A stretch of 64,000 nt of DNA from Ficedula albicollis (lineage: Eukaryota; Chordata; Aves; Passeriformes; Muscicapidae): NCBI RefSeq assembly GCF_000247815.1, contig NC_021673.1, forward strand, positions 36,471,194 to 36,535,193, read 5' to 3'. Positions within the stretch are counted from its first letter, which is position 1. Each line of letters starts with the position of its first letter. A program made the translations under genes and the position numbers. The notes beneath the pieces were generated by a model. The model saw only the letters and a program-made list of their open reading frames with translations, had not been told where the DNA came from and did no database searches. Shown in pieces: positions 1 to 15,037 of this stretch.

Positions 1-355
1 GAGAAGAGAGCACTCTAGATAGAGGCAGAGTACAAGGAAGTGCAATAATTTGCTGAGAACAGCCAGTTATGCCTGAGTTACTGTCAGGAGCTGTAAGGAC
101 AATCTGGTCGCTTGTACTCAAGATGAGCAGATGTGGACTCTCACCTCACTTTGAGTACGCTGAGTTGCACATGAAGCATTAATAGCCACGATGTAGGAGA
201 CTTCCATTTGCTGTTCTGGGTAAACTCTGAGCCAAGCCCTGTACTTGACATCAATGCTTAGAAAAAGAAGTGTGCGGAACAATAGGCTCTCGATGTAGAG
301 AAACACTCATGCTGCTTCTCTGCTACAGTGTGAGAGCTGAAGCAAAAGCAATTTC

Positions 356-416
356 AGGGGGCGGGGTGGGAAGGAGGGGAGGGATAGCCGGGGGAACGCG
401 GGGGGGAAAGTCTTGC
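356..416 (+). other. G-rich tract with quadruplex potential
   Basis: At least six runs of three or more G on the plus strand (GGGG, GGGG, GGG, GGGG, GGG, GGGGG, GGGGGGG) within about 60 bases, separated by short loops. This satisfies the usual G3+N1-7 pattern for an intramolecular G-quadruplex. Its function is unknown. Confidence 0.5.
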
Positions 417-513
417 AAAGATCACAAAGTATCTTTCTATTTCAAGAAAGTGGCAAAGAAAAGCATCCTCTTCGAACGCTGTATTTGCGCCTCCTAATTA
501 TTAACTTCAAGTG

Positions 514-530
514 GGCTCCCCCTGGTGGGG
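514..530 (-). promoter_or_regulatory. CTCF-like motif
   Basis: Plus strand CTCCCCCTGGTGGGG; the reverse complement contains CCACCAGGGGGA, which fits the CTCF core CCASYAGRKGGC with one mismatch. Binding is inferred from the motif only. Confidence 0.4.
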
Positions 531-2778
531 ATGAAAAGGGCACGCTCTGAAAAGTGAGAGCCCGAAATGGTATTCTGATTCTTGCCCTATTTCACTTTTC
601 ACCCTAATTGCAGACTAGCACCGGGCATGCTTTCAGCTCATTATTCTCTACAGAGGCCTGCTAATGGTATTTCATCTACTGCCTAATTCTACAGCTTTAA
701 CATGGAAAAATTTCTTTCAAATTCAATACCAATGGGAGCAAACTGTAGGTCTGCCTCTCTGCTTTTTGTTTAGCTGTTCAGTAACTGGATAAACATTAAC
801 CAGCTGGATAGTGCAATTATAATTTTTTTAAGGTACTGTAAATGCTTGCAACAGCATAGTATCTGGCAGCCTCACAAATATTAATGAATGCATTCTTGTT
901 CCACTCACACTATTAAAAGTGATTAAGTACTTTCACAGAGGTCATGCAGAAAATGAATGGCAGAACCAAGCACCGAGGAAAATGCAAAGTTTTTTCCTGA
1001 GAGATACTTTTTAAGACATCCCACGGCACAAACAGAAATAAGCGGAAGAAATGCAATTAGAGAAAGAATTGACATTGGGCACTAATTATTTACTAGGAGC
1101 CTGTATGTACTTAGACATTTCCAATGAACTCAGCAAACAGCTTGCTCAACAAGATCAGGAGTAAGGGTTTAGGATTTGGATTAAAAACACAGAAAAAAAG
1201 TAAACGCTAATATTCCCCTCTTGGGAAATCATCTCTACTAATTATTTGTCTACAGCTTTCCTCAATATTGCTGTCTAAACTGCATTTGTAAACATGGCTC
1301 CATTGTTCTGTAACAAGAAATTCATGTCCTTTTAGGAATTTCTTGCTGAACTGTATTAGAGAAAATTAAGGTTTTGAGCTATTATTAATTCTCTGTGGAA
1401 AACACTTCATTTGTACCAATAATAAGGGAAAAGTAAATATTTGGAGACAAATATATGGGAATTTCTGTGTTCATACATAGAAAGTCTCCGTTAATTGTGT
1501 TAGCTCTAAAGCTAACAAAGTCATCAAACACAATGGCTCAGGCTATTATTGTAACAATTTTCAAATGTTGAAAGCTATCAAGAAGTGTAATCAAATGGCA
1601 CCCTGAAAGGAAGAAACTTTTTTTTTTTTTGCTGCTAAGCTTGTAAGCTTCATGCATTTTAATGCAAAACTATTTTTTACATCAGTCACAAAAGCCTTGA
1701 CCTCTGGGTATTTTTCTTACATTTTTGAAGTACATGCATAAACAAAGGCAAATACAAACCAATTTGTATTTTTTGACATGTATTTACCCTTGATCAAAGT
1801 TTTTTTTTTATTCATGTGTTAAAGTTATGTATTTTTTGTTTGTGCTCAGTGGTGACCAGAAAGCTTTACATGAGCTTCTTACTCAAAACACCAAGGCACA
1901 AATGCTGTAAGAAGATTTTCAGCTTTTTCTTATATTGTCTGGAGGGGGGAAGAAGTGTAAGTACTTAGGATAAGTGTAAGCACTTCTTTGGCAAGTATTT
2001 GTGTTGACACATGCCAGCAAAGCCTCGCAGATTGTTGTTCTCAAAATCAGCAGCCATGCCAAATAGTTCTGGTTCTTCCTCTGTTGAGGACACACTACTT
2101 CCTTTTCATTGGTTTCATTTATTTCAGGTATTTTTCATTTTCTTGTATGGAATTTTGAGGAATCTTAAGGTGACAGTGCCATAAACACACTTTTAGTGTA
2201 GAAAGGTATTTTTAACTAAAAAAATGGCCAATTATATATTTGCTAAGAATGATCATTATCTAGTATTGAACAAATTATGAACAGGAGGAAACTCCTATGA
2301 AGTTATAAGTGGGTTTTTGTTCTAATTTATATTTATTTGTAGTAATAAATGGTGAATCAAAATGAAATTTCTCTCAGTCTCCATCAGATACTATAGCAGC
2401 TCACCACATGCCATTCACATCTCTCCTGTCTTTAATGGCCATGACTTCTTTGTATAGAAGACAGAGATTCTCCTTCCTCCTTTTTTAGGTTAGATTTCTC
2501 CTGACATTCATTTGTACCCTCGTTAGATGATGCTTTTGTCACATAAACTATAAGCTTGTAATGAATTTGGCGTTCAGCAGAAGGGTCAGGACCAGAAATG
2601 GAAAGGGTGCAAAATTTCTCATAAGTCTGACAAGGTTGAAGATACCTTCAGCTGGAGTTCAGCTGTGCAGGACACAGCAAAGGAAAGAAATGTAGGAGAA
2701 AAGTACCAGGTGTAGCAGCTGTAGGAGAAAAGTACCAGCTGTCTGTTCTGGAACAGAAGGATGACAGGCCAGGGCTGC

Positions 2779-3006
2779 TATGTTGCTCAGAAAATCTTCT
2801 CCAGAACAACCTCAGAGACATGTTTATGTTGCTCAGAAAATCTTCTCCAGATCAACCTCAGAGACATGTTGCCAACCTGTGACAAAACCCCTAAAAAACT
2901 CTTACAGTTGCTTGCTATGTTGCTCAGAAAATCTTCTCCAGAACAACCTCAGAGACATGTTGCCAACCTGTGGCAAAACCCCTAAAAAACTCTTACAGTT
3001 GCTTGT
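2779..3006 (+). repeat. Tandem duplication, 91-bp unit
   Basis: A 46-bp partial copy (2,779-2,824) is followed by two full copies of 91 bp (2,825-2,915 and 2,916-3,006) that differ at about two or three positions. A smaller direct repeat of 18 bp (GTAGGAGAAAAGTACCAG) occurs just before, near 2,693 and 2,722. Confidence 0.9.
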
Positions 3007-5202
3007 GAAAAGGCATCAAGGAACTACAGAGAATCAGTAGCCTAAGACACATACAAAGATTCTCCTTTTCTAAAGAAATTGATGTATTGTTTGATCCATG
3101 TTAAAAAGTGTTTGTCAAGATTAAATATATAATTGTGATACACAACATCATTTTTAATAGTAACGCAGGCAAAATATATGGAAATAAAATTGCGTTTATG
3201 TTTACACATTTAAAACATATCAATGTTAGCTACAAATATGTTTTAAGCAAATTTTCAGTATTTGAAACACTTCAAATAATCTTAAATCGGTAGATAATAA
3301 AACCCAGGAAAAGCACATCCTATATGATAATGTAGGGTCAGTTTTGTCCCTGCTGCATTACCCTTTCTTTGATCTTGGATACAACTGGGAGGAAGACAAG
3401 CAGAAGGAGAAGGAGGAGGAGGAGGAGGACTGCATGTGGAGGAGAACCACAAGAAATTAGTGTTTCAGTGCACTGGCCTTCACAGAACTCTTTGAAATTA
3501 GTGCAGAAGTCTTTGGCCTCTTCCACTGCCATCATGCACTCCAGAAGAGCCTTTCTTCCAATTCAGCACTGGAAAGGGAGCACCTCTTTCCTTTTTCCTT
3601 TTCATCTACATCTCCCGAAGACAAAGCAGAAAGAGGAGACTTTCATAGCTCCTAGGCATGCAATCCAGTAGGATTCTCTGAATGAAATATAGTGTGTGAC
3701 AAGTTTCTGTAACTAGCCAAGAGGCAGAAGTACCTGCTGCAGTGTTTTAAATGTGAGTAAACTGTGTACCACAGGAAAAGTTGATTGTTTCAGATCAGAC
3801 CAGTGTGCAACCTTTGTGTTGGGTCAGTTCAGCCCCATAGGTGGAAATGGTTGCTGCTGCACTGGACAAATCCTGTAGTCATTATGTGGACCTTGTTGGG
3901 AAGTGAAAGAAATTAAATGAAAGAAAAGTCATAGAAATGGGACAAAACCAATTTTTCCTGCTGCTCTTGCAGCCTGTTCCTCTGAAGTTCCTTTACTATC
4001 TAATACAAAAGATGGACAAAGTTCATTTCAGCATTAACAATCTAAAATCAAGTCTCAGCTGAGATTAATTTGCATGAATGATGAAAGCAGTTTTCAAGTG
4101 TGGTATTATATATTTATTTTTTTAAAAGTAAATGCTGACATTTTGGTTTTTCTGGAGCACTACTTATGACCCTCTTGGCTTTGTTTTGTGCTTTGAAGTT
4201 CAAACTGGTGACCAGCTATAAATGGGTTTAGAGCTCCCTGACCGCTGTGGAAGCAACTGGGGCAGATGTTTAGGACTGAAAATCATTTAGTCTGGCAAGC
4301 AATCAGGAGGATATTTTCAGAATAATAAATCAAACTCACACCTCTGGAAAGACAGGACATGAAGATGTAGATCACTGATTTTTGTGCCCCTGCCCTGATG
4401 AGCAGAAGTGCCACAACAGCCCTTTGTTGTCTTTCCACCAATCTCAGGTTGACATTGCCATCATTCAGGTCCAAGTGACATTGATTTGTCTGGATTGCTT
4501 TATAAGAAAGCAAGGCAATGAAAAACACCATTTTACATTTCTACAGCTAAACAGGCTTTCCAGAGAAATGCAGTGAAGATGGGCCTGCCTCTCAGCCACC
4601 TGAAAACAACATCCAAAGGCTGCTGGGAAGACCAGAGCCCACATTATGATTTTTAAGTTGTTCATCAGCATCGTAATTCCTGAGATGCAAACTCGGGGTG
4701 CCCCATTCCCCCAGCTGTCTGGGAGGCTGCTCCTCTGCAGCTCCCTTGCCCTGACAGAAACATGAAGGCTCATTAGGGCAAGACCTTAATGCTCCTATCT
4801 ACGAGCAGCCTTGGAATCAATCCAGATGAAAACGAGATGATTTTTTTTCTCCAGATGCTTCTAGTACGCAATCAGGGGTACAAAAGCCAAGGGCACCCAG
4901 CCATCTCCAAAGCCCTCAGGGCACTGCAGGGCAGAGGTGGTTGGGCTGGGGACGTGTTTGGGCAGGGGGCCGGGGTAGTGCCACCTTTTTCCGTGCCATG
5001 GGACAGCGTTGTGGCATGCACGTGGGCTTTTAAAAATAGCTTTGGCTCTGCCGAGGCAGCAGCGTGTGGGAGGGAGGGCGCGCCGGGCTGCAGCTGGACT
5101 TCACCCTCGCCCCAAAGCGGCCCGCTCCCAGGGGTGGGGATGGAAAGCGGGGCCCGGGGTGGGCGGGCTGTGTATGTGCGTGCCTGTGAGTTAAATTACT
5201 AC

Positions 5203-5846
<644 letters not shown>

Positions 5847-5915
5847 TGTGGGGGCTGCCGGCGGCGGAGGAGCAAGCGTGGCTGAGGTCAGGCACGGGCG
5901 GCGTGTGCGCGGTGC

Positions 5916-5945
5916 TGCTCCTCTGTTTTGTCAAGCAGAGGAGCA
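5916..5945 (+). other. Perfect 10-bp inverted repeat (stem-loop)
   Basis: TGCTCCTCTG at 5,916-5,925 and CAGAGGAGCA at 5,936-5,945 are perfectly complementary around a 10-nt spacer. The element lies directly downstream of the G run in GC-rich DNA and could form a hairpin in a 5' UTR if transcribed. Confidence 0.5.
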
Positions 5946-6194
5946 CGGGTTGTTTTCCGGCCGCCGTGGATGGCGAGAAGTTGGTTTTTTTTCCCCTAAT
6001 CCTCGTCCTTGAAGTAGATGCGCTGGAATAGGGCAGCCGAGAAAAGGGGGCTGAGTGATTGTGAAAAGTACCGTGTACTAAATACTTATGCGCATATTGG
6101 AGGGGGAATGCTGAAGAAATGTTGGAAAGAAGCTCTTAAAGGTTTAATAATAATTAACATGGGTAAAATTGAGACTAAAATCTAGTGACTTTCT

Positions 6195-6327
6195 CATCAG
6201 CCTGTTGGCGCTAATACAGAGCGACAGGGAATGTGTTGGTAAAGGGTAGCATGCGGATTTGCATCAGCCTGTTTGCGCTAATACAGAGCTACAGGGAATG
6301 TGTTGGTAAAGGGTAGCATGCGGATTT
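6195..6327 (+). repeat. Tandem duplication, 67-bp unit
   Basis: Two adjacent copies (6,195-6,261 and 6,262-6,327) beginning CATCAGCCTGTT and ending GCATGCGGATTT, with two or three mismatches. Confidence 0.92.
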
Positions 6328-9300
6328 TTTATTTCTCTGTGGATGTGCTCGGAGTTTGCAAAGGCATAGAGCTGATGGGTTATGTGACAGCCTGCATCTC
6401 TGGGGCTGTGGAGGGAGGCTGGGCTTGTGTCGCTCAAGAAATTCAGGAGTTTGAGAGTAGGGAGGACACGAGTCCAGCGTGACTTTGTTTTGTTTGGTCC
6501 TGAAAGTGGAATGTTACTAAGAGAGATTTCTGAAAGGCAGAAAAATAAGTCTGATTTAGGAGAGGAAAAACTGGTATAAGATAAAGTTTGATGCCTTCCA
6601 CACAGAACGGTCTCGGGGCAGTCTGGATTTATGGGCTAAAGTCTGCAAGTGCTCCTGCTGATTCAGACGGTGACATATCGCTGGAACTGCGATAGCAGTG
6701 ATACCTGTTACAGCGCACGCTGCATGAACCAAGTCGTTGAACTGCTTCCTGATACAATCAGTGCTTTCAGTTTCTCCATCTGTATATGCAGTACAAGTTC
6801 CTGTCTGTTTCACAACGTGTGCTTGTATAATCAGTGTTAACATCTTCGGTTCGCGTGCTTTGTACTGAAGGACCAGCCATGGGGCAGATGATCAAGGATA
6901 CGAATGCAACTTTCCTGCGTGGTGGCTGGGACACTTGTTAGGCACTTGTGGGCTGGGGATGGTTCCCGTTCACTGCGCGAACCTGCGACTCAAAGCCGTG
7001 TCCCGGCTGGAATGCGCGGGCGGTGCAGACGCTGCTGCCACCACCCGCGGCTCGTACGGGACATTGCCCTGCGTGCCGAGGAAAGGTTGAGTCTGCCTTG
7101 CTCTCAGGTACCGGCTTCCATGTGCAAGACAACATATGAGGAGCTCAGTGTGGGACCCTTAAAGCAGATTGTGTAAGTGTGGTTTTTTTTTAATTGGTAG
7201 ACTGCTTTGGCTGTTTTGCTGTAGATGATGACAAAATCTGGGTTAGACTCATAACCAGAAAGAATGCTGTGGGAGTTGATGTTTTTCCTGTAGAAGATGC
7301 AGGTTAGGGATTGGGACTTGCAATTTAAGTAGAAAACTTTTTTTAATTGTCTTTTTTAATAAAGGATATATATTCTCTCAAGACAAGGGTGTATAAATAG
7401 TTTGACCGGCTTTGCATACAGACTTCGGTTGCTTAGGGGCAGATGCAATGTTTAATTCATTAGCTGCAGTGCTCAAGTTATTGCTGGTTTGGATCTATGC
7501 CTGAAAATAATTGAGATGCACTTGAAATTCAGATTCTTTGATTGCACTGCACTGGAAAGGGCAACATATGACTGTATTTATCAAATCATGTAGTATAATA
7601 CAAAGCAACTTCCTCTTTTTTTCTCTTACTCCTTCCCCACCTACAAGAGGAAATATAAATAAAGATCCTGTAACATCTCGATTTCTGTTACTGCAGTAGG
7701 GGAATGTACAGTCAATGTTTGGAGTCTGTACATAACAACTACTAAATCTGAACTTGCAGACAGTATTTAGATAGTTTTGGTTTTTTTAACAGTAAATCAA
7801 AACATATCAGTGTCACTTCTCAGCAATCCCACCATAAAAGTCAGCACTCTTTTTTGAATGTCCTAACAGGATATAGCCAGATGCTAATAGATGATCTTTA
7901 TACTTAGTAATTTTATTGCTTGATGAGGTCAGTATTTTGGGAAACTCATCGTCCTCTGAAAAGAAGACCTTGAACAGAAAATAATATTTTAGTCATAACA
8001 AATAGAAAAATATTTGCACATTTTAAGACAGATGTTGAGAACTTCATAGTAGAATAACACAATTTACTATTTCACATCTAAAATAAATATAAACTTGTGT
8101 TAAGTATTAAGAAGTTTAATATTAATAATTTAAAATATTTTAGCTCCAAAGAGAAGCAAAGCAGTGAAAAGTCTGATATCAAATCTCTTTGATTGTAAGT
8201 CATAACTCACCCATAAGAATTACATTATATTTGCTTTTGTGGAAGCTTTTCTGCTCTGGGGCTGGGACAAGTTCTGTTCAGTCATGCAAGATAGGTGAGA
8301 CTGGACAGGCTCAGCTCAGCTTTCTTGCCCTGTAAGTTACTGATCCTGCGTGTGTGGGAGCATCTGCTGCATTATTATTTGGGTGTTTTATGCAGTTTAT
8401 TTAAGTTCCAATAAATGAGATCACAAATGAAAAGTTGAAGCTCTGGGGAAATAATACTAGGCTCTGCTGCACCAGAATAAAGATTCCTATCTTCTTCAGA
8501 GTTTATATTAAATTAGTATCTAAATAAGCATAATAATCAAGTGAGATACCCAGTAAAGTCTTTTATCTAGAAGTCTTTAGTACTCACATTACACTGAGTT
8601 ACCAGTGGCTGCTATGCAGTTTTGAGGTGCAGATTTCTGGACTGCCTTCAACACTGTTCTTATAGAACTTCCTCAATTAGTCTGTGTTCTTATACAAAGT
8701 AGTTACTGTCTTTGAAAGACTGAAGCTTTCTGAAAATGGGTTTATAGTAGCAAAACCTTAATGCTACTTCACAGTTGCTTTTTTATCTGTGGTCATCCTG
8801 CATCAGGGTTGTCTGGTGGCTTTGTAGCCAGGATGAACAGAGATATAAAGAGTGCAATATTTGCAAACAGAATAAAACATCCTTGGGACATCCAGATTGG
8901 AAAGAAACTGTATTTTCAGACAAAATTGTATTTTTTTTTAATACCCCAACCTTAATTTGACTTCTGAGTATCGTGAAGTGGACTCATTCAGTATTACATA
9001 CATGACAGCTGTAAGGCTGCCTTTTGATTGCTTTGAAAGAATGCGAAACAGCTAAAGGGTTTTCACAAGATGTGAAAAGCATGTTTTCATGCCATGGTAA
9101 TTGAAACAACAGCTGAAACTGATTTCACTAGCAGAAATATATCTGTCTCAAATAAGATCATGCATGGAAAGCCTAATTCTTCTTTGCACTGACCCTGTGT
9201 CATCTCTCACCATTATTACAATAGATATATAACTCTCTGTGGTGTGAATGGTGTCACTCTGCAGCCAGCCCAGGCAGAGCAGAGCATCATAGCAGCTATG

Positions 9301-12300
9301 TTACAGCTGCAGTGCAAGTGCTAAAGTGAAAAGTGGAGGCAAACGGGGCCAAAAGTCCAAGTTCACTGAGCATAAGAGCAGAAAATTCAGCATGAAAGCG
9401 CCTGCTCAGTCTTGACCCTGCTCTTACAAATGTGTCAGAAAACTAAACAAACTGTGTCTGCTCTGCAGCTTCTGTGTAATGGATATTCTATATCCTCCAT
9501 CTACACTGGTGGCAACTGCCGTGCCTGCCTTGATAAATGGAAGTGTTGGCTAGAAATTACAGTGCTTCTGCTTCATTCATAAGAGAGGGGTAAAATGAGC
9601 AAAGTGAATGAATGGGTTTAGAGATAGTGACCCCTTTGTGTTGGTCCCTTTCACGAGCCATACACAGGTCTCTAAATGACTGCTGTACCATTTTACTTTT
9701 TCTAGTTCCTATATCATGTTTTCCTCTTTTCTTTATAAGTAACAAAACCCCCCCCAAAAAAAACAAACAAACAAATAAAAAAACCACCACCAACAAAAAA
9801 AAACACCATAAAAAGAGAAAAAGAGGAGAACAGAATATGGTACTGCATCACAAAAGGAGGTGTTGGGGTCTTTTGTTCTTCTTTCGTACCCTGTTGTTTT
9901 AAAGCTATTATGTTATTGCTTTCCTAACTGGCATAGTTTTGTGTGAGAGAAAAGTATGGATGCAGCAACACTACTGATGTGTATGAAATAGTCCTGGCAT
10001 GTTTTTGGCTTTTGTCCAAATCAGTTACACATTTTTTGTATGCTAAAGAAGAAAAAATAACGCTATATCTCAAAATCTATAGATCTGCTGTTAGGTGAGT
10101 AGACACATAAAGAAAATCATGAGGCACATAAAAGGCAAGCCAAGCTTACATTCCAGGAAAACAGACTGGGGTTTTAACAACTCACTTTCAGAGGGAATGT
10201 TTGCTTCTCTTGGGGATATGTAAATCACTGCAAAAATATCTGTCAAATTCTGGGATTTGGACAGAATGTTGCTTTTATTGGTCAGTTGTGTGAGTGTGAA
10301 CAGCTTAACACGCTAGTGATATCACTTCTGTCGATGCAGATTGTGTTTCCTGGAGTATTTTCAGAGTTAAACTCTAAAGAACTGATTGCAGTTCTACTGA
10401 AAACAAAGGAAAATTTGCCATAAAAATAAAAAAAATAATTGGATTAACCCCTAGATTAGTAAATTGGCAGAGGGGGTGAAGACTATCTCTGTAATATACT
10501 GTGTGAGTGATAGATGTGGGGCCTAGCAGGGCATTTAATCCAGAATGAAAACCTTTTTTTAGCCTTAAAATGACTAAGTAGCAAGGAAATTATGCAAAAG
10601 CGGATTGTAAAAAATATCCTTGGATCAAGTGATCATGAGTTTACATTGATTTAACAGTAGGATAAATGATGCAGTCCCATGTGGGGGTACTTGGGCTTGC
10701 TCTGAACAAGCTGTACCAAGAGCTGCAAAGGCCTGGAGTAGTTGCAAAATAAGTATGCTGTGGTTACTTTGCTCCTTTCCTCTGCCCAGACTGTTTGACC
10801 TGCCCATATTTCTCTAATACTTCAATGTTTTATCCAATCCATCAGGTGGGGTTTTGTACATTTGCACTAATACTTACCAGTTCTAGTCAGGATATACATT
10901 CTGATATCACCTAGAATCACATTTTCTATGTTTTCTCAGAGCTGGATTAGCTTAGCTCTGCATTTCTTCTGTTTTCCTCAGTACTGGTAGCCTGTGCTGA
11001 ACCTTTAGTATCATCATGCAGAGTAACTTACTATTGCTCCATGTGCAGTGTTTCTTTTCCCAGGACAGACAGCTCTACCTTTTAAATGAAATGCCTCATT
11101 TTCCTTGCCTTGCATCAACAGCAGGCAAAAGGTGCAGTGAATGGGGAAAAGGGCAAAGAAAGTGGAGAGTGGGAATGGAGAGGCTGGTAAACCACTAGGA
11201 AAGGGGAGAAATATTCACAAAGGGAAATAAAAAAAGAGGATGGGCCAGATCCAGCCTGATTAATGTGAAAGCTGAAGTCCAAAGCATAAAACTTTCCAGA
11301 ATTCATGGAAACAAGTGAGTCTTTAACCTGCTTGGTCTGATGGCAGCAGACACTAATTGCTCTGAAAGTATACTTGGGAGCTGTTCAAAGAAAACCACTT
11401 TTCTCCTTTGTCCCTATGATAGATACAAATGCAAAAAAAAATATTCTATTGCCATTTAATCCCTAGAATCATTTTCCTTCTCCATCAGGCAGCAAAGTTA
11501 GTTGAGTGTTTTTGAATCCCTGATGTTCATTGCTTATGCCATGTGTACAGGTAGGTATCAATCACAATTCCCTCTCTAAATATAATGCCTCTCCCAAGGA
11601 ATTACAAATGAAGACCTTTAAAAAGTCAAAGGGCTGAAACTTCAATTTAATAAACTCATATTGTTTTTTTCTCAGCACTTTGTTTTATTAGCAATTCAGA
11701 ACTAGGCCTACAAATCACAATGACTTTTGTCAGGAATTTTTTTTTGTTGCAATTGCAAATGACTGCAATTTGTTGCTCATTGTACAAAGTAAAATCATTG
11801 TCCTGAGTAAATGGATGTAAGATTGGAGCTAGATACTTTGTGCACTGCCTTTAAAAACAGCTAACAATTTTCTGTACAAGAAAGCATTTCTGCCTTTATG
11901 CACATGGGAAGTTTGATATCAGATTTGGCACTTAAGGGAGAGTAAGAACATATTGCATATTATTTTTTCAGAGCAGTGAGTTAGTTAAAATAGCAAAGAT
12001 GAGATATTATGGTAGCATAGCAAGGCATTCTTAATAACATAGGGGTTTATAGTTATGTACTTGTAAGCATGGAAGCCTTACCCTGGTGCAAATAACATCT
12101 GAGATGAAGCTATCAATTGTGTCACTGAAATGGGACAGCAGCTTCAACAGAATTGACAGAAAAGGGCATGAAAGTGAGAATGAATGTTCAGAAGTTACAG
12201 TTTGATTTGTTAGGCCATTAGGGGTAACAATTTTACCACTGGAATGGAAGTTAAGTAGTCACAGTTTCATTGAAAACCAGGATCAAAGCTTCCCATTCTT

Positions 12301-12588
12301 TCTTTGAGGTAAGGATTTCTCTGACAACTTATTGCTGCAAGTGACCAGATCATTGTGTTTTACAACCCTTGTGGAAGACAATTCTACTTGGCACATGCAG
12401 TGACCACAGTCCATGCTGGGGCCTCAAACTGTTTGTATTGTAGGAAAGCATGGTGCATGTTGAATTGCAGAATTTATGTTTCTTGCATTTCCAGTATTAG
12501 ACTGTTTCTTAAGCTGATAGTTATCAGCCTGACATGGCATGCATACGGGTTTCTATAAATTTATCTTTCAAGATGCAAAGCTGTGAAA

Positions 12589-12682
12589 ATAGGACTTTTG
12601 AAAAAATATCATGTGGTTGAAAATGGAAATTTCAGAATAGGACCTCTGAAAAAATATCATGTGGTTGAAAATGGAAATTTCA
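12589..12682 (+). repeat. Tandem duplication, 47-bp unit
   Basis: Two adjacent copies of a 47-bp unit starting AATAGGAC and ending GGAAATTTCAG (12,589-12,635; 12,636-12,682), differing at a couple of positions. Confidence 0.92.
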
Positions 12683-15037
12683 GGATTATTTAAGAACTGG
12701 ATTTTTAAAGTCCTCTAGTCTTCCAATACCCACATTTACAAATTCTTTTCACTTGACTGTCATTTTAAAACAAGGTTTGAGCTGTCTGCAGCAAATATAG
12801 AAAAGCAAGATGCTGGATACTGCCTTGTTTGCATTTTCCATTTTATGCCAGCTACTTAATTGGAAAGCAAAACTTTCTTCTGTTAAGGGAATTGGTTAAA
12901 CAATGCTTGGAAATTTTTTTTGTGGAAACTTTTCTGTGTTTAGATATACTTTTCAAATAACTCTGTATTATAAAAACTATTGTTAGTAAATATGTGAATA
13001 ACTATAAAGGAATATATCATTAATAATTATGTTAAAACAGACAAGTAGCTTCTTAGCAGAGGCTGCAAAACTTGCAAATGTTAACCTGAAATTACCTCTA
13101 CATGGAGAGATCAAGCGCTGCTCACACTGATACTCTTGAGGAGTATAAGAGTAAACAGCTGTCTTCAGAATCTGGCCATGACCTTGAACATCTACTGAGC
13201 TGCACTTTCTTTAGCTTAGGCTAATGGTTAACTTTGCTAATGGCTGTATATCAAATTCACCATTGTTTGTATATCTGGCAATGAAACAAGCCATGTCTGT
13301 CTTTGTGTGGATGATGAGGTATTCATTTCAAGGAAACCCTTTGTATAAATTGTTTCCTTTGAAAAGTTATGTCTTCGTGCAAGTCCTAATTACTTCTAAT
13401 TTACCTCATTTGTCTTTTGACTCTCTAACTTCAGGTTAACAGTACTATAGGCACAACATATTTCTTCCTGGTGTGTGTTGTTCTTTTTTCTTGCTCCTTA
13501 TTTAAAAGAGGATGATGAATTCTCTTATTCTGCTCCCTTACCATCAGTCTTGTATGACAGATCCCCATGGAGCAGAGGAAGCTACACCCTGAAATAGCCA
13601 TGTGTAGGGATGTGAAGTCATCTGTGCAGCTTTGCCTCTGAAGGGAGGTTTGTCAAGGCATAGCAATGTAATTTCTGGCCTCAGCACCATAAGGAACCCA
13701 GCAGAGATCTGCCCACAGCACACATGGAATTCAAATTCCTGTAGCCTCTGCTGGGTCAGCACTGGACAGTTTGTGACAATTTTATCAGGCTTCTGACAGA
13801 ATAAGAGTCATGGTGGGGTTTTTTTCAGGCAAAAAGGGGAAGCAGCCCTTAACTGCATTAAGCCTGGTGGAAATAGTCCAAGCTGAGGGGAACTTACAGT
13901 CCTTGGCTTAAATTCAGGATACTGTTATGTGCTGTGAGACAATCCTACAGACCCTGTAGAAGCCAAATGCTGCTTAGAAGTGTTTCATCAGGTCTTTAAT
14001 GGAGAAAGAGCCCTTCATTAAGGTTTGCATATTCCAATGGAATTGAAAAAGTCAGATTCTGCCTTAAGTTGCAGTAATGTAAATGGTGACTGAGAGCAGA
14101 AATTTCTCTCAAGTTGTACACAATTCAGGTGTACAACTGTTAGGAGATAGTGAAAGACTGGAGATTTCTTCATCAGCTGTGGGAATATACATGTGAAAGT
14201 CTTTATATATTAGTAAGATGGGTATGTATATGGGTATTTGCCTTCCTCCTGTAAATTAACATTCTAACAGTTCCACACTTTTGCACAATTCTTAAAAGTT
14301 TCAAATGCAGCTGAGACTAACAGTTATTTTGTGAATGGGGTTATTGCAGGGTGAAAAAGAGACAGGATATTCAGAGGCTCTACCTTGATTCTTTCTTGTT
14401 GGGTTCTCTAAACACAAAAAGTCATTCACACTCTAAAAAGAATAAAATTATGTAGCATCCAGTGCTTAAATATCAAATTGTTTTATTCTCTTAAAATTAG
14501 AATCTACACGAGCTCATTCCAAGTTTTTTTCCAAGTCTTTTCCAGTTGCATGATAGTGACAGCAGGAAAGTTGATCTCTGTAACACACATCTACTGTTCT
14601 CTGTTTTTAATCTTCTCTGTAGCTACATGTGTTGTACTGTCTTTAAAAGATCTGTGGAGTTCTCATACCAGTGATTTCAGCTGTTCTTCAGTGATGTTTT
14701 GCAGGAGCAAATGGGCACACAATTATGCTAATTTTCTACTTTTGAGATTGTGAAAGTTGAGCAGATGCTTATTGATGTTGTTTTTTCACAGGTAATAGTG
14801 AAAATATTTGACTTTTCTGTTGAAATATAAGGACTTAAAAGCTATAACTCAGAACAGTACAGTTAATGAGGAAATCATATTTGATTATATAAAAGTTGAT
14901 TAAAAGATAAAACCAGCTTGTGGTCTACTTTTCTCCTTCAGCTATTCATCAAGAAAGTAAGACCAATATTATAGATAATCTCTCCTGCACACCTTTGAAA
15001 TATCTACCCCAGCCTTTCCTTTGATGGAAGAAAACCT

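Larger units (their letters stand above)
1..4900. other. Upstream flank without recognisable gene
   Basis: AT-rich DNA with no frame resembling a known protein. It includes a G-rich patch near 356-416, a strong CTCF-like core near 516-529, a local tandem duplication at 2,779-3,006 and a short GGA microsatellite at about 3,408-3,429. No RNA gene was recognised. Confidence 0.6.
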
